Shown: positions 1 through 8,222, counted from the first letter of the stretch. The stretch: 64,000 bases of DNA from Nocardioides bruguierae (GCF_023656415.1 NZ_JAMOIL010000006.1:43978-107977), one strand, 5' to 3'. Notes: generated by a model from the letters alone, not told the origin. Translations and numbers: made by a program.

Positions 1-216
1 GAGCAGCGAGCGGTCGTGCGGGAGCTCGCCGTGCCAGGTGCCCGGGCCGGTCGAGAACCCGCGGGTGGGCTCGGTGGTGGGGCCGGCCGGGTGCTCGCCG
101 CGCACGTGCGGCACGGCCTGCGTGCCGTGCTGCCCGGGGCGGTAGCGGGGCGGGTCGTCGGTGCCCGCGTCGGTGCGACCGAACGGGTTGGCGGGGTGGT
201 GGTGGAGATCGGCCAT
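1..216 (-). CDS. Hypothetical protein, N-terminal part only (runs off the window)
   Basis: The reading frame starts at an ATG at 216 and stays open for 72 codons to the window edge, so only the N-terminus is visible. The start is supported by a GGAGGA ribosome binding site a few bases upstream. The visible part is hydrophilic and rich in His, Pro and Gly, beginning MADLHHHPANPFGRTD. It shows no signal peptide, membrane segment or motif I recognise. It lies downstream of gndA on the same strand, but a strong terminator separates them, so it is probably transcribed on its own. No function can be given. Confidence 0.6.
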   Translation of the reverse strand, partial: MADLHHHPANPFGRTDAGTDDPPRYRPGQHGTQAVPHVRGEHPAGPTTEPTRGFSTGPGTWHGELPHDRSLL

Positions 217-278
217 GGCGTCCTCCGCAGTGCTGTCGAGACTGTGACCGTCGTCACCATGGAACGCCTCCGTGCGGG

Positions 279-315
279 AAAAAGCCACCCCCGCACCGGA
301 TGGGTGCGGGGGTGG
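279..315 (-). terminator. Rho-independent terminator of gndA
   Basis: A perfect 13-bp stem (285-297 with 303-315, CCACCCCCGCACC and its complement) closes a 5-nt loop. On the minus strand it is followed directly by a run of five T residues (279-283 on the plus strand read as A). It lies about 50 nt after the gndA stop, which is the textbook layout for an intrinsic terminator. Confidence 0.85.
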
Positions 316-366
316 GACGGCGGCGGGTCGAACGGCCCGGGCCGGTGCTGGCGCCCGTGGGCCGGG

Positions 367-1836
367 TCAGGCCTCGACCTCGGAGCGGTCGCCCGCCCAG
401 AGCGTGTGGAAGGAGCCCTCCTTGTCGACGCGGCGGTAGGTGTGGGCGCCGAAGTCGTCGCGCAGCCCCTGGATGAGGGCCGCCGGCAGGCGGTCGCGGC
501 GCAGGGCGTCGAAGTAGGAGAGCGAGGAGGAGAACGCGGGCACGGGGACGCCGGCGGTCGCGGCCGTCGCCACCACGCGCCGCCACGCGGCCGCGCCGGC
601 CTCCACCGCGTCCGCGAAGTAGGGGGCCAGGAGCAGGCTCTTCAGTCCCGGCTCGGCCTCGTACGCCTCGCGGATGCGGTCGAGGAACTGGGCGCGGATG
701 ATGCAGCCACCCCGCCAGATCGTGGCGATCGTGCCGGGGTCGACGTCCCAGTCGTTCTCAGCGGAGGCGGCGAGGATCTGGTCGAAGCCCTGCGCGTACG
801 CCACGACCTTGGAGGCGAACAGGGCCGAGCGGACGTCGTCGGTGAACTGCTCGACGTCGACCTCCACGTCGTGCACGGCGCTGCCGAAGCGCTCGCGCGC
901 GGCGGCGCGCTGGTCGGTGTGGCCCGACAGTGACCGGGCGAAGGTCGCCTCGGCGATGCCGGTCACGGGCACGCCGAGGTCCAGCGCGGTCTGCACGGTC
1001 CAGCGGCCGGTGCCCTTCTGCTCCGCCGCGTCCTCCACGACGTCGACGAAGGCCGTGCCGGTGGCCTGGTCGGTGTGGGCCAGGACGTCGGCGGTCATCT
1101 CGATCAGGAACGACTCCAGGTCGCCCCCGTTCCAGTCGCTGAAGGCCTCGGCGAGCTGCGCCGGGGTGCGGTCGGTGAGGGCCCGCAGCAGGTCGTAGGA
1201 CTCGGCGATGAGCTGCATGTCGGCGTACTCGATGCCGTTGTGCACCATCTTCACGAAGTGCCCGGCGCCGTCGGGGCCCACGTGCGTGGCGCACGGCGTG
1301 CCGTCGACCTGCGCGGCGATCTTCTCCACGATCGGACCGAGGTTCTCGTAGGCGTGCTCGGAGCCGCCGACCATGATCGAGGGGCCGTTGAGCGCGCCCT
1401 CCTCGCCGCCGGAGACGCCCATCCCGACGAAGTGCAGGCCCTGCTCCTTCAGGGCCGCCTGGCGCCGCATCGTGTCGTCGACGTGCGCGTTGCCTGCGTC
1501 GACGACGATGTCGCCCTCCTCCAGCAGCGGCGCCAGCTCGTCGATGACGGCGTCGGTGGGGCTGCCGGCCTTCACCATGACGACCACGGTGCGGGGCCGC
1601 TCGATCGCGGCGACGAAGTCCTCCAGCGACTCGCGGCCGACGAGCTCGCCGCCGGCCTCGCGGGCCTCGTCGGCGTACGCCTCGACCATGTCGGTCATCT
1701 TGCTCGTGGTGCGGTTGTGCACGGCGATGGTGTAGCCGTTGCGGGCGATGTTGCGGGCGAGGTTGCTGCCCATGACGGCCAGGCCGGTGAGGCCGATGCT
1801 CGCGCGGGCGTCTGTCGGGTTCTCGGTGCTGCTCAT
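367..1836 (-). CDS. gndA: 6-phosphogluconate dehydrogenase, decarboxylating
   Basis: The 489-residue product is a full-length NADP-dependent 6-phosphogluconate dehydrogenase. It oxidises and decarboxylates 6-phosphogluconate to ribulose 5-phosphate in the cytosolic oxidative pentose phosphate pathway. The N-terminal Rossmann motif (GLAVMGSNLARNIARNGY) follows a short leader. The substrate-binding block GVSGGEEGALNGPSIMVGG and the catalytic lysine segment GHFVKMVHNGIEYADMQ are intact. The frame stays open upstream, but the ATG at 1836 gives the usual family length. The gene is divergent from alkB across 128 nt and ends in its own terminator. No zwf or opcA gene is nearby. Confidence 0.95.
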   Translation of the reverse strand: MSSTENPTDARASIGLTGLAVMGSNLARNIARNGYTIAVHNRTTSKMTDMVEAYADEAREAGGELVGRESLEDFVAAIERPRTVVVMVKAGSPTDAVIDELAPLLEEGDIVVDAGNAHVDDTMRRQAALKEQGLHFVGMGVSGGEEGALNGPSIMVGGSEHAYENLGPIVEKIAAQVDGTPCATHVGPDGAGHFVKMVHNGIEYADMQLIAESYDLLRALTDRTPAQLAEAFSDWNGGDLESFLIEMTADVLAHTDQATGTAFVDVVEDAAEQKGTGRWTVQTALDLGVPVTGIAEATFARSLSGHTDQRAAARERFGSAVHDVEVDVEQFTDDVRSALFASKVVAYAQGFDQILAASAENDWDVDPGTIATIWRGGCIIRAQFLDRIREAYEAEPGLKSLLLAPYFADAVEAGAAAWRRVVATAATAGVPVPAFSSSLSYFDALRRDRLPAALIQGLRDDFGAHTYRRVDKEGSFHTLWAGDRSEVEA

Positions 1837-1927
1837 GACTCCATCCAGCCGCGTCGGCGCCGCGCGTGTTCCACCCCCGCGGGTGTGAGAGGGGCCCTGC
1901 TGGTCCCCCGACGCGCGGGCACGAGCG

Positions 1928-1943
1928 TCGAACACAGTTTCGA
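1928..1943. promoter_or_regulatory. LexA-like SOS box upstream of alkB
   Basis: The 16-mer TCGAACACAGTTTCGA matches the actinobacterial/Gram-positive LexA consensus TCGAAC-N4-GTTCGA at 11 of 12 defined positions. It ends 9 nt before the predicted -10 box of the alkB gene, where a bound repressor would block RNA polymerase. The gnd promoter lies on the other side, but its position is unclear. Confidence 0.6.
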
Positions 1944-1952
1944 TCCGTGGGC

Positions 1953-1958
1953 TATCGT
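1953..1958 (+). promoter_or_regulatory. -10 box for a leaderless alkB transcript
   Basis: TATCGT lies exactly 6 nt before the alkB ATG, so transcription would start at or next to the start codon. No Shine-Dalgarno sequence precedes that ATG, which agrees with a leaderless mRNA. Confidence 0.55.
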
Positions 1959-1964
1959 CGGCCC

Positions 1965-2594
1965 ATGGACTTCCAGAGCACCCTCTTCGCCGGCTCCGAG
2001 ACCGGGGTGGACGCCATGGTCGCCGCCCTGGCCGGCGCGGAGCGCACCGTGCTCGGCCAGGGGGCCTGGATCGACGTGCGGCGCTCGTGGCTGCCCGAGC
2101 CGGACGCGGTGTTCGCCGCCCTGGTCGAGCGGGTGCCGTGGCGGGCCGAGCGGCGCCAGATGTACGACCGTGTCGTGGACGTGCCGCGGCTGCTGCACAC
2201 CTACATGATCGGCGAGGACCTCCCGCACGACGTGCTGACCGACGCCCGCGAGGCGCTCAGCGCGCACTACCGCGAGGAGCTGGGGGAGGACTTCCGCACC
2301 GCCGGCTGCTGCTACTACCGGGACGGCCGCGACAGCGTCGCCTGGCACGGCGACACGATCGGCCGGGGCTCCACCCAGGACACGATGGTCGCGATCGTCT
2401 CCGTGGGCGACCCGCGACGCCTCGTCCTGAGGCCGCGCAACGGTGGCAGCGACCCGGTGAGCGTGGAGACCGGCCACGGCGACCTCGTGGTCATGGGCGG
2501 CTCCTGCCAGCGCACCTGGGAGCACGCGGTGCCCAAGGCCGCGGCGGCCGGCCCGCGGATCTCGGTGCAGTACCGGCCGCTCAACGTGTTCTGA
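1965..2594 (+). CDS. alkB: AlkB-type alpha-ketoglutarate-dependent dioxygenase (DNA dealkylation repair)
   Basis: The 209-residue protein belongs to the Fe(II)/2-oxoglutarate AlkB family, which removes methyl groups from 1-methyladenine and 3-methylcytosine in nucleic acids. The iron ligands are visible as the HxD pair in AWHGDTIG (His128, Asp130) and the distal His187 in TWEHAVPK. The 2-oxoglutarate-binding RxxxxxR motif is RISVQYR (Arg198, Arg204). The frame is open further upstream, but the ATG at 1965 is placed by a -10 box 6 nt before it. The SOS-box-like sequence upstream suggests DNA-damage induction. The gene stands alone between divergent gndA and a convergent SRPBCC gene only 3 nt away. 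Confidence 0.9.
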   Translation: MDFQSTLFAGSETGVDAMVAALAGAERTVLGQGAWIDVRRSWLPEPDAVFAALVERVPWRAERRQMYDRVVDVPRLLHTYMIGEDLPHDVLTDAREALSAHYREELGEDFRTAGCCYYRDGRDSVAWHGDTIGRGSTQDTMVAIVSVGDPRRLVLRPRNGGSDPVSVETGHGDLVVMGGSCQRTWEHAVPKAAAAGPRISVQYRPLNVF

Positions 2595-2597
2595 GGA

Positions 2598-3041
2598 TCA
2601 GGCCGCGGGCACCTTCTCCTCCAGCACCCGCGTCATCTGCTCCACGGTCTCGTCGGCCAGGGCGTCCAGCTTGCGCCTGAGCACCAGAGGGGCGACCAGG
2701 TTGAGCAGCGTGCCGAAGTCGAAGTCGGCCCGGTACCGGATGCGCGTGCCGCCGGTGCCGGTGGGGGTCAGCGTCAGGTCGTCGTGCGTCGTGGCGGTCG
2801 TGTTGCGCCCCTCGAAGCGCAGCCGGCTCGTCTCGACGACCTGGGCGGTGTAGGTCAGTTCCGTGGTGCGACCCATGAACTCCGAGGTGTTGGCGTACGT
2901 GGTGCCCACGCCGCCGTCGCCGGAGGTGCGGGTGGTCTCGACGGTGCCCGGGTCCCAGTCGTTCGTGGACCGGAAGTCGGCCAGGTAGGAGGAGACGCCC
3001 TCGAACGGGCGCTGGACGGTGAAGGTGCGCTCGACGTGCAT
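2598..3041 (-). CDS. SRPBCC-family protein (polyketide cyclase/START-like fold)
   Basis: This 147-residue protein has the look of the SRPBCC ligand-binding fold. It begins MHVERTFTVQRPFEGVSSYL, a typical first strand and helix, has repeated beta-strand segments such as TELTYTAQVVETSRLRFEG, and ends in a long C-terminal helix (LVLRRKLDALADETVEQMTRVLEE). Members bind hydrophobic ligands or act as cyclases, but the substrate here cannot be read from sequence. It has no signal peptide. Its start is the ATG at 3041, preceded by a -10 box (TAGCCT) after 6 nt and no ribosome binding site. It converges on alkB. Confidence 0.8.
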   Translation of the reverse strand: MHVERTFTVQRPFEGVSSYLADFRSTNDWDPGTVETTRTSGDGGVGTTYANTSEFMGRTTELTYTAQVVETSRLRFEGRNTTATTHDDLTLTPTGTGGTRIRYRADFDFGTLLNLVAPLVLRRKLDALADETVEQMTRVLEEKVPAA

Positions 3042-3047
3042 GCCTCG

Positions 3048-3053
3048 AGGCTA
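3048..3053 (-). promoter_or_regulatory. -10 box, leaderless SRPBCC gene
   Basis: On the minus strand TAGCCT sits 6 nt before the ATG at 3041. The same geometry recurs at many genes of this window. Confidence 0.5.
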
Positions 3054-3199
3054 GGCGCGCGGACGCCGGCACCCGACCGCCCCGGTGGGTGGTGGTCGTT
3101 GGTCGAGGAGGGTGGGGTCAGACCGGACGGCGGGGTGCCGATGGGCCCCCGAGACCGCAATCGCTCGCGCGAGCCCGCGCCGACCCCGAGGATGGAGCC

Positions 3200-3940
3200 A
3201 TGAGCACCGCCGCACCGGCCGCCCGCGTCCGCGACCTGCGCAAGACCTACCGCGAGGGCGACTCGGTGGTGCACGCGCTCGACGGCGTCACCCTCGACCT
3301 CGAGGCGGGCCGGTTCACGGCGGTGATGGGGCCCAGCGGCTCGGGCAAGTCGACGCTCATGCACTGCTGCGCGGCGCTGGACACCCCGACCTCGGGCTCG
3401 GTGCGGGTCGGGGAGACGGAGCTGGCGGGCCTGGGCGACGACGCGCTGACCCGGCTGCGCCGCGAGGAGATCGGCTTCGTGTTCCAGTCCTTCAACCTCG
3501 TCCCGACGCTCACCGCCGAGGAGAACATCACCCTGCCCCTGGCGATCGCGGGCCGTCGTCCGGACCCCGCGTGGTTCGACCGGGTGGTGGAGACCGTGGG
3601 CCTGCGCGACCGGCTCGGCCACCGGCCCCAGCAGCTCTCCGGCGGCCAGCAGCAGCGGGTCGCGGTCGCGCGGGCGCTGGTCGGCCGGCCGCGGATCGTC
3701 TTCGCCGACGAGCCCACCGGCAACCTGGACTCCCGCGCGGGCGCCGAGGTGCTCGGCCTGCTGCGCCGCTCCGTGGACGAGGCGGGGCAGACCGTCGTCA
3801 TGGTGACCCACGACCCCGTGGCGGCCGCCTGGACCGACCGCGTCGTGCTGCTGGCCGACGGCCGCGTGGTCGACACGCTCGAGCAGCCCACGCGCGAGTC
3901 GGTGCTGGAGGCCATGGGCCGCGTCGCGGGCGAGGGCTGA
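3200..3940 (+). CDS. ABC transporter ATP-binding protein, MacB/LolD type
   Basis: The 246-residue ATPase powers the membrane protein encoded immediately downstream. It shows Walker A GPSGSGKST, the Q-loop in FVFQSFNLVPTLT, the signature LSGGQQQR, Walker B IVFADEP followed by TGNLDS, and the switch histidine in VTHDP. The TGNLDS sequence and the overall length fit the MacB/LolD/FtsE branch, which drives mechanotransmission-type exporters rather than importers. The chosen ATG at 3200 has a GGAG ribosome binding site; the frame extends upstream without homology. The stop at 3940 is 2 nt before the permease start, so the two genes are translationally coupled. Confidence 0.93.
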   Translation: MSTAAPAARVRDLRKTYREGDSVVHALDGVTLDLEAGRFTAVMGPSGSGKSTLMHCCAALDTPTSGSVRVGETELAGLGDDALTRLRREEIGFVFQSFNLVPTLTAEENITLPLAIAGRRPDPAWFDRVVETVGLRDRLGHRPQQLSGGQQQRVAVARALVGRPRIVFADEPTGNLDSRAGAEVLGLLRRSVDEAGQTVVMVTHDPVAAAWTDRVVLLADGRVVDTLEQPTRESVLEAMGRVAGEG

Positions 3941-3942
3941 GG

Positions 3943-6537
3943 ATGCTCCGCTACGCCCTGCGCAGCCTGCTGGGGCGCAAGGTCCGGCTGCTGATGAGCA
4001 CGCTGGCCGTCGTCCTCGGGGTGGCGTTCGTGACCGGCACCCTGGTCTTCTCCGCGACCCTGGACCGCAGCTTCTCCACGCTCTTCGACGCCACCGTGGG
4101 CGACGTGGTCGTCGAGCCGGTCGCCGGCGGCAGCCCCCGGCGACCCGAGGCGGCGGTGCCGCAGTCGCTCGTGGAGGACCTCGCCGACCTGCCCGGTGCC
4201 GCGCGCGCCGACGGCCGCATCCGCGTGATCGGGGTCTACGTCGTCGGCACCGACGGCAAGCCGGTCGGCGGGTTCGGCCCGCCCGCCCTGGCCGGCACCA
4301 CCGGCGACGCCCCGGCCGCGAACGGCACCACCGGCCTCGTGCTCGTGGCCGGGCGCGAGCCGCGCGGGCTCGGTGAGATCGTCGTCGACGACGTGACGGC
4401 CGCCCGCGCCGGCTACGAGATCGGTGACCAGGTGCCACTGGTCTCGGCCTTCGACGACGCCACGCTCACCGCCACCATGGTCGGCCTCTACGGCTTCCCC
4501 GGCGGCGGGTCGATGAACGGCGCGAGCTTCGTGGGGGTTGAGCCCGCGGTGGCCCAGCGGTTCTTCCTGGACGGCGCCGACGCCTGGACGACGGCCTGGG
4601 TGACCGCCGCCCCGGGCACCAGCCAGGCCGAGCTGGCCGCGCAGGTCGCCGCCGTCCTGCCGGACGGGCTGCGCGCCGTCACCGGCGACGAGGCGGCCGC
4701 CGACGCGGCGAGCGCCCTGCTGCGGGCGGTCTCGTTCCTCACCACCTTCCTGCTGGTCTTCGCCGGCATCGCGCTGGTGGTCGGCGCGTTCCTCATCGTC
4801 AACACCTTCTCGATCCTGGTCGCGCAGCGCTCGCGCGAGCTGGCGCTGCTGCGTGCGCTGGGTGCCTCCCGGCGGCAGGTGACCGGCTCGGTGCTGGTCG
4901 AGGCCGGGGTGATGGGCCTCGTCGGGGGCACCGTGGGCCTCGGCCTCGGCCTGCTCACCGCCGTGGCGCTGCAGGCGCTCTTCGCGGCGCTGGGCCTCGA
5001 CCTCTCCGGCCAGGCGCTGGTGGTCACGTGGACGACGCCGGCGGCCGCCTACGCGGTGGCCGTGCTCGTCACGATGACGGCGGCGCTGCTCCCGGCCCTG
5101 CGCACCACCCGCATCCCGCCGGTGGCCGCGCTGCGCGACGACGTGGCCCTGCCCGAGGGCTCGCTGCGCCGGCGCGGGGTGCTGGGCGTCGTCGGCGTCG
5201 CGGCGGGCGCCGGCCTGATCACCCTCGGCCTGCGCCCGGACCTGCCCGGGCACTGGTGGTGGCTCGCGCTCGGCGTGCTGGCGGTGCTGCTCGGCACCAC
5301 CGCGGCCGCCCCGCTGCTGGCCCGGCCGGTGCTGCGCGCGCTCGGCCTCGCCTACGAGCGGGCGCTGGGCACCGTCGGCCGGCTCGCCGCCCTCAACACG
5401 CTGCGCCAGCCGCGGCGCACCGCGGGCACCGCCTCGGCGCTGATGATCGGCCTCACCGTCGCCGGCACGCTGGCCATCGTGGGCGCCTCGGCCAAGGCGT
5501 CGGTGGACGCCACGATCGCCGAGACCTTCCCCGGCGACCACCTCGTCAGCAGCGCCTTCGGGGCGCCGTTCTCGACCTCCCTGGCCGGCCGGGTCGCCGG
5601 CGTCGAGGGCGTGGGCGAGGTGGTGCGCGAGCGGCTCGACCGGATCACCTGGGCGCCTGTCTCCGCGAGCACGGAGGAGGGCACGGAGGAGGGGACGGAG
5701 GAGGGGACGGAGGAGGGGGAGGACCTGCCGGTCGCGGCGACGGACGCCGACGACGCCGACGTCCTGCGGCTGACGGTGCTCGACGGGGCGGTGGACCTGG
5801 CGCCCGGGCTGGCTGTCGTCCAGCAGGCCCTCGCCGACGAGCGCGGCATCGCCGCGGGCGACACGCTCGACGTGGTCACCCCCGAGGGCCCGGCCACCTG
5901 GCGGGTCTCGGCCGTGGTGGAGGACAACCCGATGATCTTCGCGGACGTGCTGGTCGGCACCGGCACCTACGACGCGGCGGGCCTGCTCCAGCAGGACTGG
6001 CTGCTCGTGGTGCTCGTCGCCGACGGCGCGGACCCGACCGCCGTGGGTGCGGCCCTGAGCGAGGAGCTGGCCGACCAGCCGACCGTCACCGTCGCCGACC
6101 AGCACGCCTTCGCGGCCGCGCAGCGCGAGCCGATCGACCGGATCGTGCTCATCGTCTACGCGCTGCTCGCCCTCGCCCTGCTCATCGCGGTGCTGGGCAT
6201 CGTCAACACCCTGGCGCTCAGCGTCGTCGAGCGGACCCGGGAGATCGGGATGCTGCGGGCCGTCGGGCTCAGCCGTGCCGGCCTGCGGCGGATGGTCACG
6301 CTGGAGTCGGTGGCGATCGCCGTGCTGGGCGCGCTGCTGGGCTTCGTCCTCGGCACCGTGTTCGGCGTGGTGCTCATGCGCGCCCTGCGCGAGGAGGGCC
6401 TGGAGGTGGTCGCGGTGCCCGTCGGGCAGCTGCTCGCGTTCCTCGTGGCAGCGGTCGTGGTGGGTGTGCTGGCGGCCGTGCTGCCCGCCCGCCGGGCGGC
6501 CCGGCAGGATGTCTTGACCGCCCTTGCCAGCGAGTGA
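3943..6537 (+). CDS. ABC transporter permease with two FtsX domains
   Basis: The 864-residue membrane protein is the partner of the ATPase 2 nt upstream. The layout is a first transmembrane helix near residues 15-38, an extracytoplasmic MacB-like periplasmic core domain to about residue 250, three helices with an FtsX domain (about 260-390), a central pair of helices (about 410-470), a second extracytoplasmic domain, and a final FtsX domain (about 730-860). The cytoplasmic coupling segments RSRELALLRALGASRRQV and RTREIGMLRAVGLSRAGLR are typical. Such duplicated permeases export lipids, peptides or antibiotics, or act in lipoprotein handling; the substrate is unknown. The second extracellular domain contains four copies of an acidic TEEG repeat. 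A GntR regulator follows. Confidence 0.9.
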   Translation: MLRYALRSLLGRKVRLLMSTLAVVLGVAFVTGTLVFSATLDRSFSTLFDATVGDVVVEPVAGGSPRRPEAAVPQSLVEDLADLPGAARADGRIRVIGVYVVGTDGKPVGGFGPPALAGTTGDAPAANGTTGLVLVAGREPRGLGEIVVDDVTAARAGYEIGDQVPLVSAFDDATLTATMVGLYGFPGGGSMNGASFVGVEPAVAQRFFLDGADAWTTAWVTAAPGTSQAELAAQVAAVLPDGLRAVTGDEAAADAASALLRAVSFLTTFLLVFAGIALVVGAFLIVNTFSILVAQRSRELALLRALGASRRQVTGSVLVEAGVMGLVGGTVGLGLGLLTAVALQALFAALGLDLSGQALVVTWTTPAAAYAVAVLVTMTAALLPALRTTRIPPVAALRDDVALPEGSLRRRGVLGVVGVAAGAGLITLGLRPDLPGHWWWLALGVLAVLLGTTAAAPLLARPVLRALGLAYERALGTVGRLAALNTLRQPRRTAGTASALMIGLTVAGTLAIVGASAKASVDATIAETFPGDHLVSSAFGAPFSTSLAGRVAGVEGVGEVVRERLDRITWAPVSASTEEGTEEGTEEGTEEGEDLPVAATDADDADVLRLTVLDGAVDLAPGLAVVQQALADERGIAAGDTLDVVTPEGPATWRVSAVVEDNPMIFADVLVGTGTYDAAGLLQQDWLLVVLVADGADPTAVGAALSEELADQPTVTVADQHAFAAAQREPIDRIVLIVYALLALALLIAVLGIVNTLALSVVERTREIGMLRAVGLSRAGLRRMVTLESVAIAVLGALLGFVLGTVFGVVLMRALREEGLEVVAVPVGQLLAFLVAAVVVGVLAAVLPARRAARQDVLTALASE
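5671..5718 (+). repeat. Four tandem 12-bp units encoding (TEEG)4 in the ABC permease
   Basis: The unit ACGGAGGAGGGG occurs four times in a row, the first copy with one change. Twelve-base units keep the frame, so copy number can vary by slippage without breaking the gene. The encoded stretch is strongly acidic and lies in the predicted extracytoplasmic part. Confidence 0.9.
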
Positions 6538-6609
6538 GGGGCGGCGGGACAATCCTCCGCCCCGTGAGATCAATGACTTTGTTCCCCGGACGTCGGGCAA
6601 GCCTTCACC

Positions 6610-6615
6610 TACTCT
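6610..6615 (+). promoter_or_regulatory. -10 box before the GntR gene
   Basis: TACTCT lies 7 nt before the in-frame GTG at 6623. No ribosome binding site is visible, so a leaderless transcript is likely. A nearby ATG at 6621 is out of frame. Confidence 0.45.
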
Positions 6616-6622
6616 CGACGAT

Positions 6623-7342
6623 GTGGACGAGCTACTAGAGGCAGACGGGCGTGCGCTCAAGCACGTGCGTGTGCGGGAGTACGTCCGCAACCTCGTGTCG
6701 GGCTCCGCGCCCGGCTCGCCGGCACCCAGCGAGCGTGAGCTGGTGCAGCAGTTCGGGGTTGCGCGTATGACCGTGCGCCAAGCCATGGACGCCCTCGTCG
6801 TCGAAGGGCTGCTGGAGCGCATCCCGGGGAGGGGCACGTTCGTCGCGCGCCCCCGCCGGACCGCCTCCCGCATCACCGGGTACACCGAGGAGATGACCCG
6901 CCGCGGCATGCTGGCGGAGTCCCAGACGTTGCTGGCCCGACGAGAGCAGGCCGGGCCTGGCGTCGCGCGAGCACTGTCGCTGACCGAGGGTGACGCCCTC
7001 ATCCACTGGCGGCGTCTGCGCCGGGCCGACGGGGTCCCGATGTGCATCGAGGACGCCTACCTCAACGAGATCCTCCTGCCGGGCTTCCTGCAGTCCGGGA
7101 TGCCGACCAGCCTGTACGACGCCCTCGACGCCCGGGGCCTGCGCCCCACGTGGGCCGAGGACTCGATCCAGGCCGACAAGGCGACCGCCGAGGAGGCCCA
7201 GCTCCTCGAGGTCGAGCCGCTCACCTCCGTGCTGCGGCACTCGCGCCGCGCGATCTGCGGCGACAAGGTCGTGGAGGTCTCGCGCTCGGTCTACCGGGCC
7301 GACCGCTTCACCCTCTGGGTCCAGCTCGGCTCCGACGCCTGA
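6623..7342 (+). CDS. GntR-family transcriptional regulator, HutC-like
   Basis: The product (239 residues from the GTG at 6623) has an N-terminal winged helix-turn-helix (about 25-85) with the family signature SERELVQQFGVARMTVRQAM and wing GLLERIPGRGTFVA. The C-terminal UTRA-type ligand-binding domain (about 95-235) contains the usual RADGVPMCIEDAYLNE segment. Regulators of this type repress or activate small-molecule metabolism or transport genes. The frame could start at 6524, overlapping the ABC permease, but the -10 box and family length favour 6623. It may regulate the adjacent exporter; that is inference from position only. Confidence 0.85.
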   Translation: MDELLEADGRALKHVRVREYVRNLVSGSAPGSPAPSERELVQQFGVARMTVRQAMDALVVEGLLERIPGRGTFVARPRRTASRITGYTEEMTRRGMLAESQTLLARREQAGPGVARALSLTEGDALIHWRRLRRADGVPMCIEDAYLNEILLPGFLQSGMPTSLYDALDARGLRPTWAEDSIQADKATAEEAQLLEVEPLTSVLRHSRRAICGDKVVEVSRSVYRADRFTLWVQLGSDA

Positions 7343-7491
7343 CCCGCGTCACCCGCACCACCAGCAGCACGTTCCACCTGCTCCACCCGCGCGGCCCCGA
7401 CGGCCGGCGCGCCACCACCGCCGCAGACCGCCTCGGTCACGCTCCCCACGCCGCGGCACGATGGGCGCCGAGACGTCGGGGCCGTCGTGCG

Positions 7492-7764
7492 TCAGCCCCC
7501 GCGCCGGTCGCGCTTGGGGCGCCGCAGACCCGCCGCGTAGAGCGCGGCGAGCAGCTCGCGCGAGGTCACGGGTCGCGCGCCGGCGTCCACCACCGCGTCG
7601 TAGCGCTCGGCGGGCACGTCGTAGTGGTCGCCGTCGAAGCCGCGCCGTGGGATGCCGAGGCCGGCGGCGAACGCGTGCAGCTCCTCGAAGGAGATGTCGC
7701 TGACCAGGTGCGACCAGAACCGCCCGTGGCCCGGCGCGTTCGGCGGGTCGATCAGCAGGGCCAC
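7492..7764 (-). CDS. DUF4031 domain-containing protein
   Basis: This 90-residue protein matches the small actinobacterial DUF4031 family by its recognisable order: MALLIDPPNAPGHGRFWSHL, then SDISFEELHAFAAGLG, then FDGDHYDVPAERYDAVVDAG and a basic tail. The function is unknown. Conserved His, Asp and Tyr residues in the GDHYDVP block could bind a ligand or metal. It starts with GTG at 7764, preceded by a TAGTCT box at 6 nt and no ribosome binding site. It is divergent from the next gene across 35 nt. Confidence 0.85.
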   Translation of the reverse strand: MALLIDPPNAPGHGRFWSHLVSDISFEELHAFAAGLGIPRRGFDGDHYDVPAERYDAVVDAGARPVTSRELLAALYAAGLRRPKRDRRGG

Positions 7765-7770
7765 CCGCGC

Positions 7771-7776
7771 AGACTA
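7771..7776 (-). promoter_or_regulatory. -10 box, leaderless DUF4031 gene
   Basis: TAGTCT on the minus strand is 6 nt before the GTG start at 7764. Confidence 0.5.
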
Positions 7777-7799
7777 CGGGCTGCACCCGGGGCGTGGGC

Positions 7800-8165
7800 A
7801 TGATGGCCGACGTGGACGACGTGCTGCTGACCGCCCGGGCCCTCGTGCTGGCCGACCTCACCGCCCGCGCCCGGGCCACCCCCGAGGCGGTCTCGCTGCT
7901 GGAGGCCTCGCTCTCCGAGCGGGCGGAGTGGGTCGGCGCCTGGCCCGAGGGCGCGGTGTTCGTGCCCGGGCTGGTGGCGCAGGACGTGCAGGACCAGCTG
8001 TTCGAGACCAGCGGCCGGTGGCCGCTGTGCACCCTGCCCGGCTGCGCCGACGACCCGGAGCACTCGCTCTACGTCGAGCCCGACCTCGGTGGGCCGGACC
8101 CGGTCTGGGTCTGCGAGGAGAGCGGCACGGAGGTCGCGCCGCTGGGAGGGCTGGCGTCGGCCTGA
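7800..8165 (+). CDS. Hypothetical protein of about 120 residues
   Basis: The reading frame has actinobacterial codon bias and ends at 8165. Three starts are close together (GTG 7794, ATG 7800, ATG 7803) and none has a clear ribosome binding site; 7800 is a compromise. The N-terminal half is helical (VLLTARALVLADLTARARATPEAVSLLEASLSE would form one long amphipathic helix, split here only for reading). The C-terminal half has three cysteines (LCTLPGCADDPEHSLY and VWVCEESG), which could bind a metal or form a small ribbon. I do not recognise a family. It converges with the amidohydrolase gene at 8223. Confidence 0.6.
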   Translation: MMADVDDVLLTARALVLADLTARARATPEAVSLLEASLSERAEWVGAWPEGAVFVPGLVAQDVQDQLFETSGRWPLCTLPGCADDPEHSLYVEPDLGGPDPVWVCEESGTEVAPLGGLASA

Positions 8166-8222
8166 CCGGCACCCGGCACCCGGCTCGGGGCCGGGAGCGC
8201 GGGCGTCCAGGACCGGAGAGGT

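Noticed and set aside
5671..5718. A CRISPR-like repeat array
   Set aside because: The 12-bp units are contiguous, have no spacers and encode an in-frame TEEG repeat.
6524..6622. An upstream ATG start (6524) for the GntR regulator overlapping the ABC permease
   Set aside because: The extra 33 residues do not resemble the family, and the GTG at 6623 has a -10 box at the spacing seen at other genes here.
3247..7047. A minus-strand open frame of more than 1,200 codons
   Set aside because: It is a low-complexity shadow opposite the ABC transporter and GntR genes, rich in His, Arg, Gly and Gln with no recognisable domain.
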